Notes under the pieces: generated by a model
Told to the model about the DNA's origin: nothing
The model's input: the letters and a program-made list of their open reading frames with translations, nothing else
Database searches by the model: none
Part shown: piece by piece, positions 26,135 through 37,468 of the stretch
Layout: every line of letters begins with the position of its first letter
Numbering within the stretch: position 1 is the stretch's first letter
Origin: JAFMJV01 sp963800275
GTDB lineage: Bacteria; Chloroflexota; Limnocylindria; Limnocylindrales; CSP1-4
DNA: 64,000 nt
Direction of reading: 5' to 3'
Assembly (NCBI GenBank): GCA_963800275.1
Contig: CAWDAI010000015.1
Coordinates: 1-64,000 of the forward strand
Position numbers and translations under genes: made by a program

Positions 26135-26890
26135 ATGGATCCCACCCCCCGGATCGACCGAGATCCCGACTCGACCTGGGCCAAGCCGGTCGCCAAGCTC
26201 GCGATGGGGGCCGTCCCGATCGAAGCCATCAACATCAATGTCAGCGGCAAGCGACTGTCCGGCCCACTGCAGGGCTTCGGGCAGCTGTGGCAGAAGCGCT
26301 ACCAGATCCGGTTCGAGGGGGCGAACCCCTCACCGAGCGAGGTCGTGGGCATCTGGAAGCGTGAGTTCGGCTCATTTTGGCCCAAGGGTCAGCACTTCTA
26401 TGCGCCCTTCGCCGAGATCGCGCCCGGCGAGGTCGGCCTCATCAACGGTGACGCGCCTGGCCGCCAGGTCCTCGCTACCGGCGTCATGGTCATCTACGCC
26501 GACGACGAGTCCTTCACCTTCATGATGCCGGAAGGCCACGTCTTCGCCGCCTGGATCACCTTCAGCGCGGCCGAACAGGACGGCGCCACGGTGGCGCGCG
26601 TGGATGCGCTGCTGCGCGCCAGCGATCCGCTCTTCGAGTTCCTGCTCATGGCCGGCGGGCACGAGCGCGAGGACGAACACTGGAAGACCACACTGCGCAA
26701 CCTTGCGGCGCGCAATGGCGCCACCGGCGAGCCCACGGCCGAGCGGGTGTGCGTGGACCCCAAGCGCCAGTGGCGCCACGCCTCCAACATCCGCCACAAC
26801 GCGGCCATCCGCTCCGGGTTGTGGATGATGGCCCACCCGCGGCGCATGATCCGGCGGCCCAGGGATCGGGGCTCCGTGCCCCGGGCCTGA
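26135..26890 (+). CDS. Conserved protein of unknown function
   Basis: A 251-residue soluble protein, last in the signalling operon, starting 9 bp after the second STAS gene with a perfect AGGAGG site. No signal peptide or membrane segment. The core includes SGPLQGFGQLWQKRYQIRF, FGSFWPKGQHFYAPFAEI, VMVIYADDESFTFMMPEGHV and ASDPLFEFLLMAGGHERED. The pattern of a ligand-binding beta-sheet with a long C-terminal helix resembles SRPBCC-type proteins, but this is only an impression. The C-terminus is basic (MMAHPRRMIRRPRDRG). Its place in the operon suggests an effector or modulator of the STAS switch. Confidence 0.7.
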   Translation: MDPTPRIDRDPDSTWAKPVAKLAMGAVPIEAININVSGKRLSGPLQGFGQLWQKRYQIRFEGANPSPSEVVGIWKREFGSFWPKGQHFYAPFAEIAPGEVGLINGDAPGRQVLATGVMVIYADDESFTFMMPEGHVFAAWITFSAAEQDGATVARVDALLRASDPLFEFLLMAGGHEREDEHWKTTLRNLAARNGATGEPTAERVCVDPKRQWRHASNIRHNAAIRSGLWMMAHPRRMIRRPRDRGSVPRA

Positions 26891-26924
26891 TGCCGCGCCC
26901 GGCGTCACGGCATCAGACTGCCCG

Positions 26925-26952
26925 CTAGGAGCGTGCGTCGGTAATGCTCGCC
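26925..26952 (+). repeat. Left terminal inverted repeat of the IS
   Basis: CTAGGAGCGTGCGTCGGTAA and following bases up to GCTCGCC. It pairs with the right end at 28417-28441, with one 3-bp gap and a few mismatches. Confidence 0.7.
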
Positions 26953-26982
26953 GGGCGATTCTGGGATGTGCCAGAATTGGTC

Positions 26983-28329
26983 ATGCGCACCAAGACCTTC
27001 CGCACGTACGATCAGGACACGCTGCTGCTGATGCCCCCGTCGGTGCGTGACTGGGTCGAGCCGAGTCGCTGCCCGCGTTATCAGCGATCTCGTCGATGAC
27101 CTCGACCTCGCAGCGTTCCTTGCCGCCCACGACGAACCTCGGGGCATGCCCCCCTACATCCCGCGATGATGCTCAAGGTGCTCCTCTACGGCTATGCCAC
27201 CGGCGTGAGGAGCTCACGCAAGCTCGAGGAGCGTCTGCGCAGCGATGTCGGCTTCATGTTCCTCGCGGGCGGGGCGCGTCCGGGCCACAAGGCCATCGGC
27301 GAGTATCGCCGCCGTCACCTCGACGCCTTCCATGCGCTCTTCCTCGATATCCTGCTGCTCTGTCAGGAGGCCGGTCTCGTGAAGCTCGGGCGGGTCGCGC
27401 TCGACGGCACGAAGGTGAAGGCGAACGCGTCGAAGCACAAGGCCATGAGCTATGCCCGCATGCCCGAGCGGGAGGCCGCCCTCGAGGCCGAGGTGCGGCG
27501 CATCCTCGAGGAGGCCGAGGCGGTCGATCAGGCCGAGGACGCCCTGTATGGGGAGGCCCGCGGTGACGAGCTACCCGAGGCGCTGCGCACCCGTGAGGGC
27601 CGGCTGCGCAAGCTGCGCGAGGCCCGGGCCGCGCTGGAGGCCGAGGCGAAGGAGCGCAGCGGGGACCCCGATGCGGTGCCTGACCCCAAGGCACAGCGGA
27701 ACTTCACCGATCCCGACAGCAGGATCATGCGCAGCCGGCCCGATGGCTGGATCCAGGGCTACAACGCGCAGGCGGTCGTCGACGAGGGCCACGGGATCAT
27801 CGTGGCCACCGAGCTGACGGCCGACACCACCGACACCCGCTCGCTACCGGATCTCGTCGACCAGGTCGAGACCAACACCGGACGTCGACCGAAGCACCTC
27901 CTCGCCGATGCCGGCTACGGGTCCGACGAGAACCTCGGGCATCTCGAGGACAGGGACATCGACGCCTACGTGGCGGTCCGCCGCGACAAGCACTCCAGGC
28001 CACCACGGCCCGCTCCGCGGGGAGGTATCCCCAAGGAGGCCACCCGCCGCGAGCGCATGGCTCGAAAGCTGACCACGAAGCAGGGCCGTGACCACTACCG
28101 TCGGCGCAAGACCATCGTCGAACCGGTCTTCGGCCAGATCAAGGAGGCCCTGGGCTTCCGCCGGTTCAGCCTGCGAGGCAAGGAGAAGGTCGACGCCGAG
28201 TGGCATCTCGTCTGTGCCGTCCATGACCTCGGCAAGCTCTTCCGCAGTGGTCGCGCCGGCCGGGTCATCGACGCCTGGGACCGACCCACCGGGCAGGACC
28301 GGGGCCCGAAGGCCCTCGGATGGGCATGA
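26983..28329 (+). pseudogene. IS1182-family-like DDE transposase, 5' end frame-shifted
   Basis: Catalyses cut or copy of the element through a DDE RNase-H fold. The 5' part reads MRTKTFRTYDQDTLLLMPPS to about 27060, then ARVISDLVDDLDLAAFLAA in a second phase (27080-27160), then the main frame from MMLKVLLYGYATGVRSSRK (ATG 27166, 387 residues). The second break fits loss of one C in TACATCCCG. In the main frame the catalytic acids are visible: ALDGTKVKAN, LLADAGYGSDENL and TIVEPVFGQIKEALGFRRFS. Y-x2-R-x3-E spacing at the last site is conserved (HYRRRKTIVEP). The N-terminal DUF772-like domain is the part affected, so the element may be inactive unless the breaks are sequencing errors. Confidence 0.85.
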
Positions 28330-28416
28330 TGAGGGACCATCGCCCGCCTGCCCGATCGTCGGATCGGGTCCGACCCGACGACCATCGTGTCCCGGCCCTT
28401 TGAGGCGCCTGCGGAC

Positions 28417-28441
28417 GGCGATTACGAACGCGGGCTCCTAG
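28417..28441 (-). repeat. Right terminal inverted repeat of the IS
   Basis: GGCGATTACGAACGCGGGCT then CCTAG. On the minus strand it begins CTAGGAGCCCGCGTTCG, matching the left end. The outer 8 bp are identical. Confidence 0.7.
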
Positions 28442-28457
28442 GGGCCATGATGCAGGG

Positions 28458-29915
28458 GTGAGCAGAACCGGTCGACCTGCCGACGCCAACATCGTCGGGT
28501 CCGGTCCCAACGGCCTGGCTGCGGCTATCACCCTTGCCCGGGCCGGGGTGCCGGTGCGCGTGTTTGAGGCGGCCCCGACGCCCGGCGGCGGCCTGCGCTC
28601 GGCGGAGCTGACCCTGCCGGGCTTCACCCACGACGTCTGCGCCACGGTCGTCGCCACGGCGCTGGTCTCGCCCTTCTTCGAGACGCTCGATCTGGATGCG
28701 CTGGGCGTCGAGCTGGCCCAGCCAACGATCCCGCTCGGCCACGCGCTAGAAGACCGAGCGGTGCTGCTCCATCGGGACGTGGACGAGACGGCCGAGGGGC
28801 TGGGTCGCGACGGGGCCGCCTACCGGCGGCTGATGGCGCCGCTGGTGCGCGACGCTGGGGCTGGTCGCCTGATGCCATCGATCCTGGCGCCGGTGCTACG
28901 GCTGCCGCGGCATCCACTGGCCCTGGCCCGCTTCGGACTGCCCGGGATCGCGCCGGTGACGACCCTGGGGCGCATCCTCTTCCGCGAGCCTGCGGCACGC
29001 GCGCTGCTGGCTGGACTCTCGGCCCATGCGATGGTGCCGCTGCGTCAGCCGGTCACCGCCTCCTTCGGGTTGGTCCTGGCCATGAGCGCCCACGGGGTGG
29101 GCTGGCCCGTGGTCCGGGGTGGCTCGGCGCGACTGGCCGACGCGCTCGTCGGGGTGCTCCGCTCGCTCGGCGGCGAGATCGTGACGGACTCGCCGATCAC
29201 CTCGCTCGATGACCTGCCGCCGGCGCGAGCCACGCTCTTCGATGTGACGCCACGGCAGCTCTTGGCCATCGCCGGCGAGCGACTTCCTTCGCGCTATCGG
29301 CGCGCGCTTGAGCGCTTTCGCTACGGGCCCGGCGTATGCAAGGTGGATTGGGCCCTGTCGGCACCCATCCCCTGGCGCGCCCCGGAGCTGGCGGTTGCTG
29401 GCACCGTGCATCTCGGCGGGACGACCGGCGAGCTCGAGACAGCCGAGCGAGCGGTCCATCAGGGGCGCGTCGCCGAGCGCCCTTTCGTGCTGCTGGTGCA
29501 GGCGACGAGCGCCGACCCCTCGCGGGCGCCCCTGGGCAGGCACACGGCATGGGCCTACGCCCATGTCCCGCCTGGCTCCGACGCGGACGTCAGCGACCGG
29601 ATCGAGGCCCAGATCGAGCGTTTCGCTCCGGGTTTCCGGGACGTGGTCATGGGGCGTTCGGTACGCACGGCTGCGGAGCTTGAGGCCTACAACCCGAACT
29701 ACGTGGGCGGTGACATCAACGGTGGGCTGCAGGACCTGCCACAGCTCGTCGCCCGGCCCGTGTTGCGCCGCGACCCCTACGCCACGCCCGTGCCCGGCCT
29801 ATACCTCTGCTCCACCTCTACGCCCCCGGGCGGCGGGGTGCACGGGATGAGTGGCTACCTTGCGGCGCAGTCCGCCCTGCGGCGGGAGTTCGGGCGGTCA
29901 CCGCCACCGGCCTGA
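28458..29915 (+). CDS. Phytoene-desaturase-like FAD-dependent oxidoreductase
   Basis: A 485-residue flavoprotein of the CrtI/amine-oxidase superfamily. The N-terminal dinucleotide motif is NIVGSGPNGLAAAITLARAG followed by VRVFEAAPTPGGGLRS, and the C-terminal FAD motif is GLYLCSTSTPPGGGVHGMSG. The middle is the substrate domain. It resembles the broad NAD(P)/FAD-dependent group related to pyridine nucleotide-disulfide oxidoreductase domain protein 2 more than true carotenoid desaturases, and no carotenoid genes are nearby, so the substrate is open. Start is a GTG 17 bp after the IS end, so its native promoter may have been displaced. A perfect terminator follows. Confidence 0.83.
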   Translation: MSRTGRPADANIVGSGPNGLAAAITLARAGVPVRVFEAAPTPGGGLRSAELTLPGFTHDVCATVVATALVSPFFETLDLDALGVELAQPTIPLGHALEDRAVLLHRDVDETAEGLGRDGAAYRRLMAPLVRDAGAGRLMPSILAPVLRLPRHPLALARFGLPGIAPVTTLGRILFREPAARALLAGLSAHAMVPLRQPVTASFGLVLAMSAHGVGWPVVRGGSARLADALVGVLRSLGGEIVTDSPITSLDDLPPARATLFDVTPRQLLAIAGERLPSRYRRALERFRYGPGVCKVDWALSAPIPWRAPELAVAGTVHLGGTTGELETAERAVHQGRVAERPFVLLVQATSADPSRAPLGRHTAWAYAHVPPGSDADVSDRIEAQIERFAPGFRDVVMGRSVRTAAELEAYNPNYVGGDINGGLQDLPQLVARPVLRRDPYATPVPGLYLCSTSTPPGGGVHGMSGYLAAQSALRREFGRSPPPA

Positions 29916-29920
29916 CGATG

Positions 29921-29953
29921 CCACAAGCCCGGCCGCTTGAGCCGGGCTTGTGG
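29921..29953. terminator. Perfect 13-bp hairpin terminator between convergent genes
   Basis: CCACAAGCCCGGC (29921-29933), loop of 7 nt, then GCCGGGCTTGTGG (29941-29953). It lies 5 bp after the oxidoreductase stop and 19 bp before the stop of the convergent gene, so it can serve both. Confidence 0.88.
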
Positions 29954-29972
29954 GAACGCGGCGATCATGAGG

Positions 29973-30638
29973 CTACTCGGAGGGGGAGGCCTCGGCGTCA
30001 GCTGCGGCGTCCTCTGCAGCCTGGCTTGGCAGCGGGCCGACCTCGGTGCCGACCTCGGTGACCCAGAACTCCTGGATCATGCCCAGGGCCATGTGCGGCG
30101 GGTTCGACTCGAGCGAGGCGAACAGCTCCTGGGCTTCGGGGGGCAAGTCGCTCGCGTCGGCGTTGGGATCGAGCGTGTACGGGTCGATGCCCACCGACGT
30201 GAAGGCATCGATACTCATGCCTTGAGGGACGAAGCAGAGGGCCACGTAGCGACCGGGTGTGTCGAGCGTGATCGATCCGTCGGCACTGGTGCCCGGCAGG
30301 GCGAAGAGAGCGCCGGCGTCCTCAGACAGCGATCCCGACTCCTCCGGGGGCATGGCCAGTAGCTCCTCGAACGGCGTGGTCTCGTCGAGGACGTGGACCA
30401 CGATCATCTCGTGGACCTCGGTCCCCTCGTCCTTGAAGGTGAGGGTGGTGCCGGCCGGAACGGTGGTGGGCAGGCCGACGTAGGCGTAGTCGACACCGGT
30501 GACCTCGATCGTCGGCCCGGCCATGTCGCCCATGTCGGCAGGGGCGCTGGGGCTCGCATCCTGGGCCCAGGCGGGTGCCGCCGACAGCACCAGCGCCGCC
30601 GAGGCGAGCAAGCCAGCGAGCTTGCGTGGTCGTTCCAT
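29973..30638 (-). CDS. Secreted cupredoxin-like protein
   Basis: A 221-residue exported protein with a clear signal peptide (LAGLLASAALVLSAAPAWA, cleavage before QDASPSAP). The mature part has a plastocyanin-like core: PTIEVTGVDYAYVGLPTTV, VPAGTTLTFKDEGTEVHEMI (a His in the copper-ligand position) and TPGRYVALCFVPQGM (the Cys, with Met but no clear second His). The missing second histidine makes copper binding uncertain. The last 25 residues are acidic/Ala-rich (EDAAADAEASPSE). Single gene with its own ribosome site (GGAGG before the ATG). A role in redox or metal handling outside the cell is inferred from fold only. Confidence 0.68.
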   Translation of the reverse strand: MERPRKLAGLLASAALVLSAAPAWAQDASPSAPADMGDMAGPTIEVTGVDYAYVGLPTTVPAGTTLTFKDEGTEVHEMIVVHVLDETTPFEELLAMPPEESGSLSEDAGALFALPGTSADGSITLDTPGRYVALCFVPQGMSIDAFTSVGIDPYTLDPNADASDLPPEAQELFASLESNPPHMALGMIQEFWVTEVGTEVGPLPSQAAEDAAADAEASPSE

Positions 30639-30664
30639 CGGGAACCTCCTTCCCCCCGGTGTTG

Positions 30665-30683
30665 CCGGCGCTTCGGGCGCCGG
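30665..30683 (-). terminator. Hairpin with 7-bp stem between asnS and cupredoxin gene
   Basis: CCGGCGC and GCGCCGG enclose TTCGG. It lies downstream of asnS and upstream of the cupredoxin start, so it may end asnS transcription or structure the next leader. No U-tract. Confidence 0.4.
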
Positions 30684-30847
30684 TGGTCAGCTGTCGCGGC
30701 CTCTCGGTCGCCATGCCGCCATCGTCGGCGAGAGGCGTTCCCGAAGCGTTACGAAGCGGCGCAGGCCGCTCGCGATCGTCGCGCTTGGTCGTCGATCCAG
30801 CATGGCGCCGTGCGCCCTGTGGGTCCCGTGCGTGTCGTCGCGCCCGC

Positions 30848-32251
<1,404 letters not shown>

Positions 32252-32305
32252 CGATACCTCCTCTGCCATCGAGGGTAGCGCGAGCGAGACCGGGGTGTCG
32301 CCGGT

Positions 32306-33961
32306 TCAGACCGCTTCTGGCGGCGCCGTGCGGGCGGGATCGGAAGGACGGTCCTCCGGCAGCCGCGTTTCCGGCAAGAGCAGGCTGAAGCCGAGCCCGA
32401 AGATGACGAAGACGAAGGCACTCATGCCGGTCAGGCGGGCCGCGTCCACGAAGGCTTCATCGAGCAGGGGCACGATGGCGGTCGTATCCGCCCGCGCCCG
32501 GAGGCCAGGCAGCGCTTGGCCCCCGGAGCTCTCCATGGCGAAGGCGATGCCGTCGATCGCGGCCGGGGGCACGCCGGGCGCATCGTTGAGCTTGCTGCGC
32601 ACGTTGTTGCCCAGGCTCACGAATAGGATCGTGCCCAGGATGGCGATGCCCAGGGCGGAGCCGACCTGACGCATGGTGGAGTTGGCGCCCGACGCCAGGC
32701 CCGACCGCTCCACCGGCACGTCAGAGAGCGTGATGCTCGTCAGCTGCGCCGTGGCCAGGCCGACGCCGATGCCGTACACGAACAGCGGCAGCACGAGCTG
32801 CAGTCCGGTCACGCTCGTGCCCAGCAGGAGGGTGACCGCGATGATGCCGACGGCTTCGAGCGCCATGCCCAGGCTCACTGTGCGGCGTGGGCCATAGCGG
32901 TTGGCCAACCTGGCCGCGATGGGCGCGGCGATGAACGCGCCGGCGGCGAGCGAGACGAAGATGAGCCCGGTATCGAAGGCCGATAGACCGAGCACGGCCT
33001 GCAGGAACAGGGGCAGCACGAAGAGCAGGCCGAACTCTCCCAGCGACACGATCGTGCCCGCGAGATTGCCGTAGCGGAAGGCGGGGAAACGCCAGAGGTC
33101 GAAGTCGAAGAGGAAGAACTTGCCCGCTCGCGCGCGCCACAGCTCCACCCACGCGAAGAGGACCAGGGCCCCCACGCCGAAGGCAAGGGCGAAGGGGATG
33201 ATGGAGACGCTCTCGAGCGGCCAGCTCCAGCCGAGGATGTCGAACGACTCCTTGGGCGCCCACCAGCCATAGGTGTTGCCCTCGATGAGTCCAAAGATGA
33301 AGGCTCCCAGGCCGAAGGTGATGAGCAGGAAGCCGGGCAGGTCGAAGCCGGCCTGGGCGTCGGGATCGCGCGACTCGCGGATGTACCGGACCGTGCCGAG
33401 GATGGCGATGATCCCGACCGGCACGTTGATGAAGAACGACCAGTGCCAGGACAGGTTGGTGGTGAACCAGCCGCCCAGCAGGGGACCGAGCGCGGCCATG
33501 CCGCCGATGACCGCACCCCAGATGCCGAAGGCGATGGCGCGATCGTGACCCCGGAAGTTGGCGTTGAGGATCGACTGCGTGGAGGGCACGATCATGGCTC
33601 CGCCCACGCCCTGCAGGAGGCGCGCCCCGATGAGCATGGTGCCGCTCGTGGCAAGGCCCGCGATGACCGAGGCGACCATGAAGATGACCAGCCCCAGCAG
33701 GTACATCCGGCGTCGCCCGCGTTGGTCGCCCAGTCGGCCGAGCGTGACCAGCAGCGCCGCGAAGACCAGCGCATAGCTGGTGTTGACCCACTCCGCCTCC
33801 GTCGCTTGCAGGCCCAGGTCGTTGATGATGACCGGCACCGAGACGTTCACGATGGTGACGTCCACGATGATCATGGCCACGCCCACGCTGAGCATGGCCA
33901 GCCCCAGCCAGCGGCCTCTACCGGACTCGCTCATCGAGCTCACGGGTGCTGCTTGCGCCAT
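32306..33961 (-). CDS. DHA2-family MFS drug exporter (EmrB/QacA type, 14 TM)
   Basis: A 551-residue proton-driven exporter in the inner membrane. It opens after a short tail with GLAMLSVGVAMIIVDVTIVN (motif D1 of DHA2 carriers), has GRLGDQRGRRRMYLLGL (motif A), RLLQGVGGAMIVPSTQSI and LGGWFTTNLSWHWSFFINVP (motif C region), and ends SLLLPETRLPEDRPSD. There are fourteen helices. The start at MAQAAPVSSM was chosen because longer in-frame extension runs antisense through the divergent tetR gene and beyond. The gap to tetR holds a palindromic operator, so TetR probably represses both. Confidence 0.9.
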   Translation of the reverse strand: MAQAAPVSSMSESGRGRWLGLAMLSVGVAMIIVDVTIVNVSVPVIINDLGLQATEAEWVNTSYALVFAALLVTLGRLGDQRGRRRMYLLGLVIFMVASVIAGLATSGTMLIGARLLQGVGGAMIVPSTQSILNANFRGHDRAIAFGIWGAVIGGMAALGPLLGGWFTTNLSWHWSFFINVPVGIIAILGTVRYIRESRDPDAQAGFDLPGFLLITFGLGAFIFGLIEGNTYGWWAPKESFDILGWSWPLESVSIIPFALAFGVGALVLFAWVELWRARAGKFFLFDFDLWRFPAFRYGNLAGTIVSLGEFGLLFVLPLFLQAVLGLSAFDTGLIFVSLAAGAFIAAPIAARLANRYGPRRTVSLGMALEAVGIIAVTLLLGTSVTGLQLVLPLFVYGIGVGLATAQLTSITLSDVPVERSGLASGANSTMRQVGSALGIAILGTILFVSLGNNVRSKLNDAPGVPPAAIDGIAFAMESSGGQALPGLRARADTTAIVPLLDEAFVDAARLTGMSAFVFVIFGLGFSLLLPETRLPEDRPSDPARTAPPEAV

Positions 33962-34052
33962 GTCGTTCTCGTCCCCCTCTCGTCGCCAATGCGTCTGTGA
34001 CGAGGGTAGCGACCCGCTTGCATGCAGGTGTAGCATGAACGTCGACAGCGAA

Positions 34053-34071
34053 CCGACCGACAGTCGGTCGG
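34053..34071. promoter_or_regulatory. Palindromic TetR-type operator
   Basis: CCGACCGACAGTCGGTCGG is a perfect palindrome of 9-bp arms around one base. It lies 20 bp before the tetR start and 92 bp from the divergent DHA2 start, a typical place for an autoregulatory TetR site. Confidence 0.78.
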
Positions 34072-34090
34072 CCAACCAGCGAGGTGGTCG

Positions 34091-34774
34091 ATGGCAGGAG
34101 CCAAGGGATCGGACGGGGTCGCCCTGGATCGGCGGGAGGCCATCCTGGACGCCGCCGAGCGTCTCATCCGCAGCAAGGGCTACGAGCGCATGAGCGTGCA
34201 GGAGGTGCAGGACGAGCTGGGTGTCTCGCGCGGCGCCATCTACCACTACTTCGGCTCCAAGGACGACCTGCTCGTGGCGGTCATGGAGCGGACCTCGGAC
34301 CGCATCATGGCCGTGCTCGCCCCCATCGTGGACGCTCCGCTGCCCGCGGCCGAGAAGCTGCAGCGCATCTTCCGTGAAGCGGGGCAGTGGAAGACCGAGC
34401 AGCGCGAGTTCGTGCGCCGGCTGGTCGACGTGTGGGCCTCCGACGTCAACGCCGTCGCGCGGGTGAAGTTGCGCCGGATGACCCTCCAGCGGCTGCTGCC
34501 GCTGATGCGTCGCATCGTGCGCCAGGGCCACGACGAGGGTGTCTTCACGCCCACCTCGCCCGACCACACCGCCCGCGTCCTCGCCGACCTCCTGCAAGCC
34601 AGTGGCGACGCGGCTGCTGAACTGCTCATGGCGCAGGACGGGCGACCGACGCCCTTCGAGCAGGTGCGCCGCACCTTCGACGCCTATGACGAGGCCGTGG
34701 AACGGATCCTCGGGCTCGAGCCACACACGTTCACCTTCATCGACGACCAGACGCTCCGCGCCTGGTTCGCCTGA
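34091..34774 (+). CDS. TetR-family transcriptional repressor
   Basis: A 227-residue repressor. The N-terminal helix-turn-helix domain (residues 13-60) reads RREAILDAAERLIRSKGYE and ELGVSRGAIYHYFGSKDDLL, the classic TetR_N pattern; the C-terminal ligand domain is all-helical and unassigned. It heads an operon with an ABC exporter (24 bp to the ATPase gene) and is divergent from the DHA2 pump. The palindrome just upstream suggests that it represses itself, the ABC exporter and perhaps DHA2 until a drug or lipid ligand binds. Confidence 0.92.
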   Translation: MAGAKGSDGVALDRREAILDAAERLIRSKGYERMSVQEVQDELGVSRGAIYHYFGSKDDLLVAVMERTSDRIMAVLAPIVDAPLPAAEKLQRIFREAGQWKTEQREFVRRLVDVWASDVNAVARVKLRRMTLQRLLPLMRRIVRQGHDEGVFTPTSPDHTARVLADLLQASGDAAAELLMAQDGRPTPFEQVRRTFDAYDEAVERILGLEPHTFTFIDDQTLRAWFA

Positions 34775-34798
34775 GCGATCCACAGCGAAGGAGTACCC

Positions 34799-35703
<905 letters not shown>

Positions 35704-35707
<4 letters not shown>

Positions 35708-37398
35708 CCACCCCGACCGCTGCGCCGCGACTGGCGGCGTCCTACCCTGCCATCCCGCTGCGCCGGCGCCTCTACGGCTTCGGCAGCATCTACGGCAAGA
35801 CCATCCGCGATTCGCGCCTGGCCTTCCTGGTCATGAGCGGGCTCATCGTGGGCTTCATGTTCGCGGTCGGCGAGGCCTTCGGCACGGCCTATGGCACAGC
35901 CGCCAGCCGGCTGGAGGTCGTCAAGCTCGTCGAGAGCGTGCCGCCGATCATGGCCGGCATGGCCGGCAACACCGTGGCCGTGGACACGATGGGCGGCTTC
36001 CTGACCTACAAGTACGGACCGTTGTTCGCCTTCCTCGCCAGCCTCTGGTCCATCTTGGCCCTGTCGGGCACGCTTGCCGCCGAGGCCCGCCGCGGGAGCC
36101 TCGACTTCATCGCCGTCGCGCCCTTCGGCAAGCGGCGGATCGCGACCGAGAAGGTGCTCGCCCACGTCACCATGCTGGGCCTCTCGATGGCCCTGCTGGC
36201 ACTCGCGGCCTGGGTCACCGGCGCCGCCTTCGGCGTGCCCGAGCTGGGCGACCAGATCGCGCCGCTCGAGGCCGTCGGGTTCGCCCTGTGGGTTGGCCTC
36301 ATCGCGCTCGCCTGCGGCTCTATCGCCTTCGCCCTCAGCACGCTCGTCGGCCGCGGGGCTGCGGCCGGTATCGCCGGCATCGTGCTCCTGGGTGGGTTCG
36401 TGGTCGGCAACTACGCGCCCTACGTGCCCGCGCTCGACGTGGTCGCCAATCTGTCCTGGTTCCACTGGACCTACGACCACGTCCCGCTCGCGGGCCAGTT
36501 CGACTGGCTCTCGTTGGCCGCGGTCGGAGCCATCGCGATCACCCTGCTGGTGATGGGCGTGGAGCTCTTCCGTCGTCGGGACCTGGGGGTCATCACCAAC
36601 CTGCCCATCCCCGGGCTGCCGAGCGTGACGCTCGGCACCCACGGCCCGGTCGGGCGCGCAGCCGGCGACCAGCTGCCGCTGGCCCTCGGCTGGGGTCTGG
36701 GCATCGGCGTCTTCGGCTTCGTCATCGCGGCTGCCAGCCAGTCCTTCACCGACGAGCTGCTGCAGAACTCGCCCAGCATCGCGGAGCTCCTGCGCACGGT
36801 CTTCCCCAACGTCGACTTCCTCTCGGCCGGCGGCTTCCTGCAGCTGGTCTTCGTGGAGATCGGCCTCATCGTGGTCGGCCTGTCGGCGGCTACCTACGTG
36901 AGCAGGTGGGCCTCCGACGAGGGCAGCGGCCGTCTCGAGCTGCTGTTGACGACGCCGTTGGGGCGGGCCCGCTGGGCACTCGCCGGCGGGGTCGGGGCGC
37001 TCGTCGCGGTGGTCGTCTCGATGGCCATCTATGCCCTGGGCATCGGGCTCGGCGCTACCTTCGCCGGCAGTGACGCGCTCACGCCCATGGTCGGGGCGCT
37101 GGTGATGTCCCTGTTCGCGGCTGCCATGGTCGGCGTGGGCGTGGCCATCGGCGGCCTCTTGCGCACTTCGCTGGCGGCGGAGCTGGTGGCCGTGGTCGTG
37201 ATCGCCACCTTCCTGGTCAACCTGCTGGCGCCGCCCCTGGGGCTGCCCGACTGGTTCCACCAGCTGGCGCTGACGGCCCACCTGGGCCAGCCCATGGTCG
37301 GGATCTGGGACGTGCCGGGGATCGTCGCCTGCGTCGTGCTCGCGGCCGGCGGCATCGGCCTCGGTGCCTGGGGCATGCGCCGGCGCGACGTGGCCTGA
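35704..37398 (+). CDS. ABC-2-type exporter permease, two-halved
   Basis: A 564-residue membrane protein with about twelve helices in two six-helix ABC-2 halves (the second begins near residue 320, LALGWGLGIGVFGFVIAAAS). Each half contains an amphipathic exporter motif: GTLAAEARRGSLDFIAVAP in the first and ASDEGSGRLELLLTTPLGRA in the second. The single-chain double-half form is like tetronasin-type exporters, so one polypeptide with two ATPase copies can make the pump. Translationally coupled to the ATPase. Probably drug, antibiotic or lipid efflux under TetR control. Confidence 0.88.
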
Positions 37399-37405
37399 TG
37401 GGCAA

Positions 37406-37431
37406 GGGCGAGGGCCGGGTCATCCTCGCCC
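37406..37431. terminator. Weak hairpin between convergent operons
   Basis: GGGCGAG (37406-37412) pairs with CTCGCCC (37425-37431), loop 12 nt. The element CCGGGTCATCCT is directly repeated at 37415 and 37441. It lies in the 70-bp gap between the ABC exporter and the sugar permease stop. Confidence 0.35.
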
Positions 37432-37468
37432 GGGGCCGGACCGGGTCATCCTGGCCCAGCCCGACGCG

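Larger units (their letters stand above)
26925..28441 (+). mobile_element. IS1182-like insertion sequence
   Basis: About 1.5 kb bounded by imperfect inverted repeats. The left end is CTAGGAGCGTGCGTCGG (from 26925). The right end, ACGAACGCGGGCTCCTAG (to 28441), reads back as CTAGGAGCCCGCGTTCG. Outermost CTAG at both ends may be a 4-bp target duplication rather than part of the element, giving an element of 26929-28437. Inside is one DDE transposase gene with two 5' frame breaks. It lies between the signalling operon and an oxidoreductase gene whose start is 17 bp beyond the right end. Confidence 0.82.
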
